A stretch of DNA of 14,995 bases from Acidobacteriota bacterium (GTDB lineage: Bacteria; Acidobacteriota; Terriglobia; Acidiferrales; UBA7541), in contig PMOV01000168.1 in assembly GCA_003161195.1 (NCBI GenBank), forward strand, positions 2,250-17,244, given 5' to 3'. Both the position numbers and the translations under genes were made by a program. The notes below the pieces were generated by a model. The model ran no database searches and had not been told where the DNA came from. It was given only the letters and a program-made list of their open reading frames with translations. Shown here piece by piece: positions 6,694 to 13,415 of this stretch; the first letter of the stretch is position 1, and every line of letters begins with the position of its first letter.

Positions 6694-7623
6694 CTAAAAG
6701 GTCGGCGGCGTATTGATCCAGAGTAACGACGTCTCCGTGCGCCCCGGATTTTTCCAGCGATGCGGCGTCGAGCTCTCGAAATACAGACTGTCGCCGGCCT
6801 TCAGCAAATAATGCTCTTCATCCGCCAGCCAAATCTCGAATCGCCCTTGCAAAACATGCAGAAATTCCTCGCCCTCGTGCGCGTACGATTCTCCGCTCCC
6901 GCCGCCCGGCTGGATACGAAAGATGTGAGGCTCCATGACCGTGCGCCCCCACGCCAATAGTTCCATGCGCACGCCCGGGGTCGTCTCCAGGATTTTGCGT
7001 TGCGCGCGGCGCACCACGCGCGGATTCTTCTCCGCCGCCGCAAAAAAGGAAAGAATATTCGTGCGATAGAAGCGCGCAATGCGCCGCAACGTGGCGATCG
7101 AAGAGCGCATCTGCCCGCGCTCTAGCGCGCTCAGAAATCCGATGGAGACGCCCGTCGCCTTGGCCACCTGCGCCAGCGAAAGCCCGCGTCGCACGCGCAG
7201 TCGCCGAAAGCGTTGCCCTGGCGGTGGCTCCATTTCCGCAGGTGCAGCTACCACACCTTCGCGTTTCAGTTCGTGCACGATGGCTGCCGGATTGAGCCCA
7301 CGCGCCCGCCGCAGAAACACCGCGCGCTGCAGCAGCCGCACATCCGTCTCGCGATACAGCCGATAGCGGCTGGCCGTGCGCTCTGGCGAAACCAGCCCCA
7401 GCACCTCCCACGCACGCAGCGCCGACGACGAAATGCCCACCCGCTGCGCCACCTCGCTGATGCGCAGCGTCGCGGGGCCGACACGCCGCATTGCCGGCCC
7501 CATACCCCGCGCGGTCGACTTGCTACGCAACTTCTTGACACGCAAGTTCGCGGACCCGTCACGCCGCGTCGCATCCGCCGTGCGAAATGCCGATGTTCTG
7601 GATGAATTCTTTCTGCTTGACAC
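6694..7623 (-). CDS. MerR-XRE-cupin three-domain transcriptional regulator, 309 aa
   Basis: A DNA-binding regulator, probably of the following transporter operon. After a ~50-residue basic, Ser/Arg-rich leader comes a MerR-type winged helix (about 53-120: LRISEVAQRVGISSSALRAW, then Y87RLYRETDV). A second, XRE-type helix-turn-helix follows (about 138-193: RRGLSLAQVAKATGVSIGFL, SALERGQ). The C-terminus is a cupin (about 233-304) with HEGEEFLHVLQG (249-260), GDSLYF (277-282) and SSTPHRW (284-290); H249, E253 and H288 are candidate metal or ligand residues. The XRE-cupin half has the layout of PuuR, the E. coli putrescine repressor, but the MerR domain is an addition. The start is uncertain: GTG 7623 fits the promoter; ATG at 7503 or at 7491 (GGGG ~6 nt upstream) would remove the unstructured leader. 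It is divergent from the receptor gene and first in the operon. Confidence 0.9.
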   Translation of the reverse strand: MSSRKNSSRTSAFRTADATRRDGSANLRVKKLRSKSTARGMGPAMRRVGPATLRISEVAQRVGISSSALRAWEVLGLVSPERTASRYRLYRETDVRLLQRAVFLRRARGLNPAAIVHELKREGVVAAPAEMEPPPGQRFRRLRVRRGLSLAQVAKATGVSIGFLSALERGQMRSSIATLRRIARFYRTNILSFFAAAEKNPRVVRRAQRKILETTPGVRMELLAWGRTVMEPHIFRIQPGGGSGESYAHEGEEFLHVLQGRFEIWLADEEHYLLKAGDSLYFESSTPHRWKNPGRTETSLLWINTPPTF

Positions 7624-7645
7624 GCGTGGCGGCTTTCTCTAAGTT
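7617..7645 (+). promoter_or_regulatory. Possible promoter for the outer-membrane receptor gene
   Basis: A perfect -35 hexamer TTGACA (7617-7622) is followed after 17 nt by TAAGTT (7640-7645), a weak -10. An alternative -10, TATAGT (7654-7659), is closer to consensus but lies 31 nt from the TTGACA. Either would give a 70-80 nt leader before the receptor ATG at 7733. The -35 overlaps the proposed regulator start codon. Confidence 0.3.
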
Positions 7646-7651
7646 TGCGGG

Positions 7652-7680
7652 ATTATAGTAAGGTTCGGGAAGCGCAGCAA
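7652..7680 (-). promoter_or_regulatory. Predicted sigma70-like promoter for the regulator-pot operon
   Basis: On the minus strand, TTGCTG (7680-7675) and a perfect TATAAT (7657-7652) are separated by 17 nt. Transcription would begin near 7645, ~22 nt before the GTG at 7623. The -10 overlaps a plus-strand TATAGT (7654-7659), so divergent transcription may compete at this spot. Confidence 0.55.
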
Positions 7681-7684
7681 CCTC

Positions 7685-7713
7685 GAAGAATTGCTTCAGA
7701 AAAGAAAATTTTC
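7685..7713. promoter_or_regulatory. Two short palindromes, candidate operator sites
   Basis: GAAGAATTGCTTC (7685-7697) is a near-perfect inverted repeat (5 of 6 paired positions around a central T). GAAAATTTTC (7704-7713) is a perfect 10-bp palindrome. They sit side by side between the minus-strand -35 element and the receptor start codon, where an autoregulating MerR/XRE protein would be expected to bind. No binding evidence exists beyond position and symmetry. Confidence 0.35.
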
Positions 7714-7732
7714 GCCGCTGGGGGGTGGCTTC

Positions 7733-10700
7733 ATGAGCTTCGTCGTCGGTCGTATTCCCACGCATTCCCGCTGTCAGGGCGCAATTTTGGGCCTGGTTGC
7801 GCTCGCCGTCACCCTGCTGCTTGCGCCCGTCGCGCCGGCGCAAAGCACCGGCGGCCGCATTCGCGGCACGGTCACAGATGCCAGTGGTGCGGCCATCGCC
7901 GGTGCCAAAGTAACGCTCATCAACGAAGCTACCAGCGCCGCGCGCGACGCGGAAACCAACGCCACCGGCGGCTATCTCTTCCTCGAAGTGCCCGTGGGCA
8001 CCTATGAAGTGGATATCACCATCACCGGATTTAAGAAATATGTTCGCAAAGGCATCCCGTTAAACCTCGATGAAATCATTGGCGTCGACGCCGCATTGCA
8101 GGTCGGCGGCGCCACGGAGACCGTGGAAGTTTCGGGCGCGCCCCCGATTATCGACACCACCACCACGCAACTCGGCGCGGTCATGACCGAGCAATCGATC
8201 AAGGAACTGCCGCTAAGCACCCGGAACGCTTACGAACTGCTGCAACTCCAACCTGGTGTGCAATCCCAGCTCGGCGCGGATCTCTTTTACGGCAGCGATA
8301 ATCCCGGAGTCGTCTCGGTGAACGGTGGCCGTGGACGTTCCAACAATTACATGGTGAACGGCGGCGACGGCAACGACCTCTTTGTCAACGGCCCCGCGAT
8401 TCAACCGTCGCCCGACGCCATTTCCGAATTTCGTGTCTTGACCAACACCTTCGACGCCGAATATGGCCGAAACTCCGGCTCCGTGGTGAACGTCGTCACC
8501 AAGTCCGGCACCAACGAAATTCACGGCGATTTCTACGAATTCCTGCGCAACGACGTTTTGAATTCTCATCCCTTCCAGTTTGGGCCGCTGCCGTCACCAA
8601 AGCCGGACTACAAGCAAAATCAGTTTGGCGGGACCTTGGGCGGTCCGATCAAGAAAGACAAGACATTTATTTTTGGTTCGTATGAAGGCAATCGGCTGAT
8701 TCAGGGCATCCCTTCGGGTGCCGTCACTCTTCCGAGTGCCGATGAAGCGAACGGTAATTTCGATCCTGGCGGCGGTTTCGCTCCCACGGCCACCATCGGA
8801 GACCAGGCATTCGCTACGGCGTTGGCGAGCCGAACAAGCGCAAGCGGCCAAACCTGCCAGGCAGCGGTCAGCGCAGAAGGGGGAGGCACCATTCAAGCTG
8901 GCGCCTTCTACAACAATCCCATGCTGCTACCAGGACAGCAGAACATCTTCCCAGGCAATGTCGTACCGACCGCCTGCTTCGACCCAACTGCGGTCGCGCT
9001 CTACAACAAATATGTGGCTCCCTTTGGGACAGGCACTGTCGAAACGGTTCCGAATTTGCAAGAAACCGAAAATCAATTCACCATTCGCTTCGATCAAGCG
9101 ATTAACGCGCACCAGCAACTGAACGTCTACTACTACTTTAACGACGATACGCAGAACCAGCCGTTCTCTAATTTCCAGGCGGCGGGCGCCAATCTGCCGG
9201 ACTTTGGAGATCTCTTCAAGACCCGCGTGCAGCAGTGGAACATCGGCCACACCTGGACCTTCGGTTCCACCGCGGTGAATGAATTCCGCTTCAACTACTT
9301 CCGCGAGGGCGAACTCGACACCAACCACCCCACGAACATCCTCGCCAGCGTGCATGATGCCTGCGGTACCATTTCTGCCGCGAACTGCTTTGCGGATCCC
9401 GGCAATCCGACCGCCGGGATCACCACCAATCTTCCCGGACGTCAGGGCGTGCCCTACATTAGCGTCAGCGGCGGTTTCGCCATCGGCAACAACACCGAGG
9501 GAGAACTTCCGCAGGTTGGCAACACCTTTCAGTGGTCGGACAACTTCAGCAAAATCATCGGTAACCACAGCACCAAGTTTGGCGTTGACGTGCGCCGCGA
9601 CCGCTTCGACCAATTCCTGTATTACAACGTCAACGGTTCCTTTACATTTGAGCCGGCGGGAACCGAAAACGATTTAGGCTATGGGACTGGTTATGCGGAT
9701 TACTTTCTAGGCGTGCCTACCACCTACACGCAAGGCGCCGCGCAAGGCGAAAATGACCGCAACACTGGTTTGTACGTGTTCGCGCAAGATAGCTGGAAGA
9801 TCAAGAAAAACCTCACGCTGAATTACGGCTTGCGCTGGGAGCTGAACACTCCTTATTACGATAACGGAAACCGCTTGCAGACCTTCCGTCCGGGACAGGT
9901 CACCACGCAATATCCTTGCTGGCTTTCGGCGGCGAGCCAAGCGACGCTAGGAGCGAGTTCAGCGGACTGCGGAGAAGACTCCGCCAATAACGCCTACTTC
10001 CCGCTTGGATTGGTATTTCCCGGAGACAAAGGTGTTCCTCGCGGGCTGACCAGCACGTACTACAAAGCTTTCGCTCCAAGAATCGGTTTAGCTTGGAGTC
10101 CGGACTGGAGCGATGGCTGGCTGGCGAAGCTGACTGGCGGGCCGGGCAAATCCACGATTCGCGGTGGCTACGGTATCTTCTACAATCCCATCGAACAGTT
10201 GGTTTTGGAACAATTCAGCGCCGAGCCACCATTCGGCACCAGCGTCTCTTTGTCCGCGCCATTGTTCAATACTCCCTTTGTCCTTCAAGATGGCACGCAA
10301 AGCCCCAACAATTCCAGCGGCGTGATCACTCAGACTCCCAAGACGCCGTGCTTCGATCCGGCGGGACCAGCGGGATGCGTGGATTGGTCGGTGTTCCGGC
10401 CGGCGCTGCTCTACGGTGAGTTCCAACCGCATCTGCGCTCGCAATACGCTGAACAGTACAATTTCACGATCGAACGGCAACTCAGCAAAGACATGCTGCT
10501 GCGCGTAGCCTATGTCGGCACCCAGGCGCATCATCTCCTCGCTTCGCAGGATCTGGACTACGGAAATCCCCAAACTTGCATAGACATCAACAATATTACC
10601 GGACAGAGCTGCGGCCCTTTCGGGGCGGACTCTTCCTACTCATTCACCGTCCCGGCCGGCCAGACCTTTGACATGCCGTACATCAATAATCCTGCGGGCA

Positions 10701-11632
10701 CTGGTCCGAATATTCCTTGCCCATATAAGAACCCCAGTGCTCCCGCCGGTTGCACGATCACCGGAGCACCCGGAACCGGCACACAAGTCAATCTCGTCGG
10801 CTTGCGGCCATATTCTTCTCCCAACTGCAATCCCACTTCTGTGGGTGCCGTCGGTTGCCCGACGGACGGCGTGCCCGTGTTCAGCAACATTTTCGCGGAA
10901 AACACCATCGCCAATTCCAGCTACAACGCTCTGCAGGTGTCCGTCGAGAAAAACTACTCACATGGCCTGCTCTTCCAGGCTTCCTACACTTTCAGCAAAG
11001 CCATTGATCAGGGAGCTTCCTTCGAGAATGAACTCAATCCAACAAATCCAAACGCCACGCGCGGCCTGTCGCTTCTCGACGCCAAGAATCGCTTCGTTTT
11101 CAGCCCCGTTTGGGAATTGCCCATCCCGCAACACGCTGGATTCACGGGAAAACTCGTCAATGGCTGGCAGCTTTCCGCCATCATTATTTATCAGAGCGGC
11201 TTCCCCATTCGTCTGCAGGACCAGGACGATAGCGAGCTCGAGAGCAGCATTTTCTTCGAGAGCGCGAACACGCCCCAGGTAACCGGGCCCATTCAATTCA
11301 TCAGTCCGAAACATCTGCAGGACTTTGGCTACGGAGCCGCGAACTACTACTTTAACCCGTCGAATTTCACCGACTCGGACCCAGGCACGTACGGAAACAC
11401 ACCTCACGCATTGTGCTGCGGTCCGGCCATCAGCAACACGGATTTGGTCGTTGCCAAGAAGACCAAGATCAGTGATCGCTGGGACACTGAATTCCGCACC
11501 GAGTTTTACAACCTGTGGAATCACACGCAGTTCAATAATCCAGACGGCAATTTCTCGGACGTGACGTTTGGAGAAATCACCAAGGCCAAGGATCCTCGCG
11601 TGTTGCAATTTGGCCTAAAGATTCTGTTCTAA
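7733..11632 (+). CDS. Oar-like TonB-dependent-receptor-type outer-membrane protein, 1299 aa
   Basis: A large outer-membrane beta-barrel of the carboxypeptidase-regulatory-like/TonB-receptor class. Residues 1-36 form a signal peptide (hydrophobic core 17-33, cleavage after A34-P35-A36). Residues ~41-120 are the CarboxypepD_reg beta-sandwich (GRIRGTVTDASGAAIAGAKV, then GGYLFLEVPVGTYEV). A plug-like region follows to about residue 260 (SIKELPLSTRNAYELLQLQPG, VSVNGGRGRSNNYMVNG, EYGRNSGSVVNVVTKSGTNE). The rest is aromatic-rich barrel with NYGLRWELN, and the chain ends in a terminal Phe (LQFGLKILF), the outer-membrane assembly signal. The ATG at 7733 is chosen over a TTG 42 nt upstream because GGTGG precedes it and the signal peptide becomes normal. 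Several cysteine pairs lie in probable outer loops. No clear TonB box is seen. The substrate is unknown; divergence from the pot operon makes a role in amine or peptide uptake an inference. Confidence 0.93.
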   Translation: MSFVVGRIPTHSRCQGAILGLVALAVTLLLAPVAPAQSTGGRIRGTVTDASGAAIAGAKVTLINEATSAARDAETNATGGYLFLEVPVGTYEVDITITGFKKYVRKGIPLNLDEIIGVDAALQVGGATETVEVSGAPPIIDTTTTQLGAVMTEQSIKELPLSTRNAYELLQLQPGVQSQLGADLFYGSDNPGVVSVNGGRGRSNNYMVNGGDGNDLFVNGPAIQPSPDAISEFRVLTNTFDAEYGRNSGSVVNVVTKSGTNEIHGDFYEFLRNDVLNSHPFQFGPLPSPKPDYKQNQFGGTLGGPIKKDKTFIFGSYEGNRLIQGIPSGAVTLPSADEANGNFDPGGGFAPTATIGDQAFATALASRTSASGQTCQAAVSAEGGGTIQAGAFYNNPMLLPGQQNIFPGNVVPTACFDPTAVALYNKYVAPFGTGTVETVPNLQETENQFTIRFDQAINAHQQLNVYYYFNDDTQNQPFSNFQAAGANLPDFGDLFKTRVQQWNIGHTWTFGSTAVNEFRFNYFREGELDTNHPTNILASVHDACGTISAANCFADPGNPTAGITTNLPGRQGVPYISVSGGFAIGNNTEGELPQVGNTFQWSDNFSKIIGNHSTKFGVDVRRDRFDQFLYYNVNGSFTFEPAGTENDLGYGTGYADYFLGVPTTYTQGAAQGENDRNTGLYVFAQDSWKIKKNLTLNYGLRWELNTPYYDNGNRLQTFRPGQVTTQYPCWLSAASQATLGASSADCGEDSANNAYFPLGLVFPGDKGVPRGLTSTYYKAFAPRIGLAWSPDWSDGWLAKLTGGPGKSTIRGGYGIFYNPIEQLVLEQFSAEPPFGTSVSLSAPLFNTPFVLQDGTQSPNNSSGVITQTPKTPCFDPAGPAGCVDWSVFRPALLYGEFQPHLRSQYAEQYNFTIERQLSKDMLLRVAYVGTQAHHLLASQDLDYGNPQTCIDINNITGQSCGPFGADSSYSFTVPAGQTFDMPYINNPAGTGPNIPCPYKNPSAPAGCTITGAPGTGTQVNLVGLRPYSSPNCNPTSVGAVGCPTDGVPVFSNIFAENTIANSSYNALQVSVEKNYSHGLLFQASYTFSKAIDQGASFENELNPTNPNATRGLSLLDAKNRFVFSPVWELPIPQHAGFTGKLVNGWQLSAIIIYQSGFPIRLQDQDDSELESSIFFESANTPQVTGPIQFISPKHLQDFGYGAANYYFNPSNFTDSDPGTYGNTPHALCCGPAISNTDLVVAKKTKISDRWDTEFRTEFYNLWNHTQFNNPDGNFSDVTFGEITKAKDPRVLQFGLKILF

Positions 11633-11857
11633 AACGGCACCTCATGTTTGTAGGCGTCGCTGGCTAAGGCCGCATCCGTTGCCCCGCTCCGGATGAACTA
11701 CAATAGTTAGGACGCTCCATACTGACCGCAGGGAAGAGACCTGCACGAGTTGACGGCGCGGTCCCCGATCAGAAGGAACTACCACCAGGACCACGCATCG
11801 CAGCCAGCACGCCAGAGGATCGCGAGCCGTTCCGCCAGCCAAGGATAGGGAAGTACC
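11633..11857 (+). other. 225-nt intergenic leader before the aminotransferase gene
   Basis: No coding region is supported here. It contains a -10-like TACAAT (11699-11704) without a convincing -35 element. Two potential hairpins are visible: CATCCG (11673-11678) with CGGATG (11690-11695), and GCAGG (11728-11732) with CCTGC (11740-11744) around a 7-nt loop. If TACAAT is the promoter, the leader is ~145 nt, long enough for RNA-level control. I could not match it to a known riboswitch consensus. Confidence 0.35.
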
Positions 11858-13240
11858 ATGCACGACGAACTGCAAATAGAAATCGCCACCTACGAGAAGC
11901 GCACGCCCAAATCGGCGGCCGCGCACAAGCGCGCGCTCGTGCGCATTCCCCTCGGCGTCGCCAGCAACTATCGCCACTACGAGCCGTATCCCCTATTTGT
12001 GGCCAGCGGTAAGGCCGGCCACATTCACGATATCGATGGCCACGAATACGTCGACCACAATTTGTGTTTTGGCGCGCTTATGGCCGGTCATTCCCATCCC
12101 GCAGTGGTAAAAGCCGTCGAGGAAAAGCTGCACCAAGGCACCACCTTCGGCATGCCACACGAACAGGAATGGGAACTGGCGGAGGAAATCTGCAAACGTT
12201 ATCCCGTGGAAATGGTGCGTTTCGGCTCCAGCGGCACGGAAGTTACCATGCACGCCTGCCGCATTGCGCGCGCCGCCACCGGGCGCGACAAAATCCTTAA
12301 GTTTGAAGGCTCCTACCACGGACTGCACGACACCGCGCTGGTCAGCGTGAAGCCTAAAGCCGAAGACTGGGGTGACGCCGACGCGCCCAATTCTGTCCCC
12401 GGTGGCGGTGGCATTCCGAAAAATAGTCTCGCCAACGTGGTCGTCGCGAGCTTCAATAATCTGCCCAGTGTCGAGCGCCGTTTCCGCGAAAATCCCGGCC
12501 AAATCGCCGCCATTATTCTCGAGCCCATTCTCATGAATGTGGGCTTGTGCATGCCGCAGCCCGGCTTCCTCGAAGGGCTGCGCAAAATCTGCGATGCCCG
12601 CGGCGCGCTGCTCATCTTCGACGAAGTGAAAACCGGCGCGAAGCTCGCCTGGGGCGGCGCCAGCGATTATTTCGGCGTCAAGCCGGACATGATCTGCCTC
12701 GCCAAATCCATCGGTGGAGGTTTGCCGCTCGGCGCATTCGGCGCCAGCAAAGAGGTCATGCACCTCATCAGTGATCACAAGGTGTTTCACGGCGGCACCT
12801 ACAACACCAATCGCGCCGCCATGGCCGCCGGACTCGCCACTTTCCGCCACGTGCTCACACGCGAGAATTACGAGCACACCGGCAAGCTCAGCAAGAAACT
12901 CACCCAAGGCTACCGCCACATCGTCGCGAAGGCGGGCCTGCAGGCGTATATCGTCAGCGCCGGTGTCAACGGCGCGTTGATGCTCTATCCCGAAGAAATC
13001 AAGAACTATCGCGATTGGACCAAGATCGACGTAGATCTGTGGCGGCAATACTGGTTCGCCATGGTCAATCGCGGTGTGCTCGCCCAGCCGTACTGGTGGG
13101 ACGAGCAGTGGACTATTTCCGTCCAGCACACCGATGCCGACATCGAGAAGCATCTCGCGGTGTTTGAAGAGATTGCTCCAGCGCTGGCCAGCGCGCAGCA
13201 CGCGCGCGGCCTAGCCTTTGTGGGCGCCGCCGGACACTAG
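11858..13240 (+). CDS. Class III PLP-dependent aminotransferase, glutamate-1-semialdehyde-aminomutase-like, 460 aa
   Basis: A cytoplasmic fold-type I aminotransferase. Visible motifs: G51-x-x-G-H-I-H-D-I-D-G, typical of the class III start; phosphate-binding GSSGTEV (123-129); cofactor-stacking SYHG (152-155); F-D255-E-V, whose Asp contacts the pyridine nitrogen; and the Schiff-base Lys283 in CLAKSIGGGLPLGAFG. HGGTYNTN follows where the partner-subunit phosphate contact is expected. The family is closest to glutamate-1-semialdehyde aminomutase, but FDEVKTGAKLAWGG replaces the usual FDEVMTGFR, so tetrapyrrole synthesis (HemL) is not the best call. The natural donor may be an amine or omega-amino acid, consistent with the transporter genes around it, but this is inference. 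ATG 11858 has GGGAAG 4 nt upstream. Length (460 aa) is slightly above the HemL norm, with extra residues at both ends. A permease gene follows 175 nt downstream in the same direction. Confidence 0.92.
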   Translation: MHDELQIEIATYEKRTPKSAAAHKRALVRIPLGVASNYRHYEPYPLFVASGKAGHIHDIDGHEYVDHNLCFGALMAGHSHPAVVKAVEEKLHQGTTFGMPHEQEWELAEEICKRYPVEMVRFGSSGTEVTMHACRIARAATGRDKILKFEGSYHGLHDTALVSVKPKAEDWGDADAPNSVPGGGGIPKNSLANVVVASFNNLPSVERRFRENPGQIAAIILEPILMNVGLCMPQPGFLEGLRKICDARGALLIFDEVKTGAKLAWGGASDYFGVKPDMICLAKSIGGGLPLGAFGASKEVMHLISDHKVFHGGTYNTNRAAMAAGLATFRHVLTRENYEHTGKLSKKLTQGYRHIVAKAGLQAYIVSAGVNGALMLYPEEIKNYRDWTKIDVDLWRQYWFAMVNRGVLAQPYWWDEQWTISVQHTDADIEKHLAVFEEIAPALASAQHARGLAFVGAAGH

Positions 13241-13260
13241 GTTCGTCGCGGCCAGGTATG

Positions 13261-13384
13261 TGTAGCGCCGCCCTTTAGGGCGGCATCGGCCTTTGCATCG
13301 GGCACGCAGGCTGACTTGGCTTACGGCGTCCGCCTCATGAGGCGGCGGCTGCGGCCGTGTGGCGTCCTGAAGGGCGTCGCTAGA
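13261..13384. repeat. REP-like GC-rich palindrome cluster
   Basis: The 175-nt gap holds two strong inverted repeats. GCCGCCCT/AGGGCGGC (13267-13284) has a 2-nt centre, and CCGCCTCATGAGGCGG (13330-13345) is a perfect 16-bp palindrome. A further imperfect GCGTCCTGAAGGGCGTC unit lies near 13362-13378. GCATCGG occurs twice 12 nt apart (13283 and 13295). The layout resembles interspersed extragenic palindromes common in acidobacterial and other GC-rich genomes. It may stabilise or attenuate the aminotransferase-permease message. Confidence 0.6.
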
Positions 13385-13415
13385 AATTCGCTTCAATATT
13401 CGCGGAGCCAATCGA

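Noticed and set aside
7691..7732. TTG start for the receptor 14 codons upstream of the ATG
   Set aside because: It would put a charged stretch (KRK) before an otherwise normal signal peptide, overlap the palindromes, and lacks a ribosome binding site; the ATG at 7733 has GGTGG in place.
11705..11857. Glycine-type riboswitch before the aminotransferase
   Set aside because: GAAGAGA and GAAGGA strings looked suggestive, but the conserved paired core and the CTCTCAGG-like element of that class are absent.
11993..13201. 402-codon minus-strand frame opposite the aminotransferase
   Set aside because: Mirror of a well-supported enzyme gene. The composition (His/Asp/Gly/Ala) is typical of antisense frames and there is no ribosome binding site logic.
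11858..13240. Calling the aminotransferase hemL
   Set aside because: The fold and cofactor motifs fit the GSA aminomutase group, but the FDEV region differs and there are no tetrapyrrole genes nearby.
13261..13384. CRISPR-like array
   Set aside because: The repeated units are different palindromes at irregular spacing, without identical repeats, spacers or cas genes.
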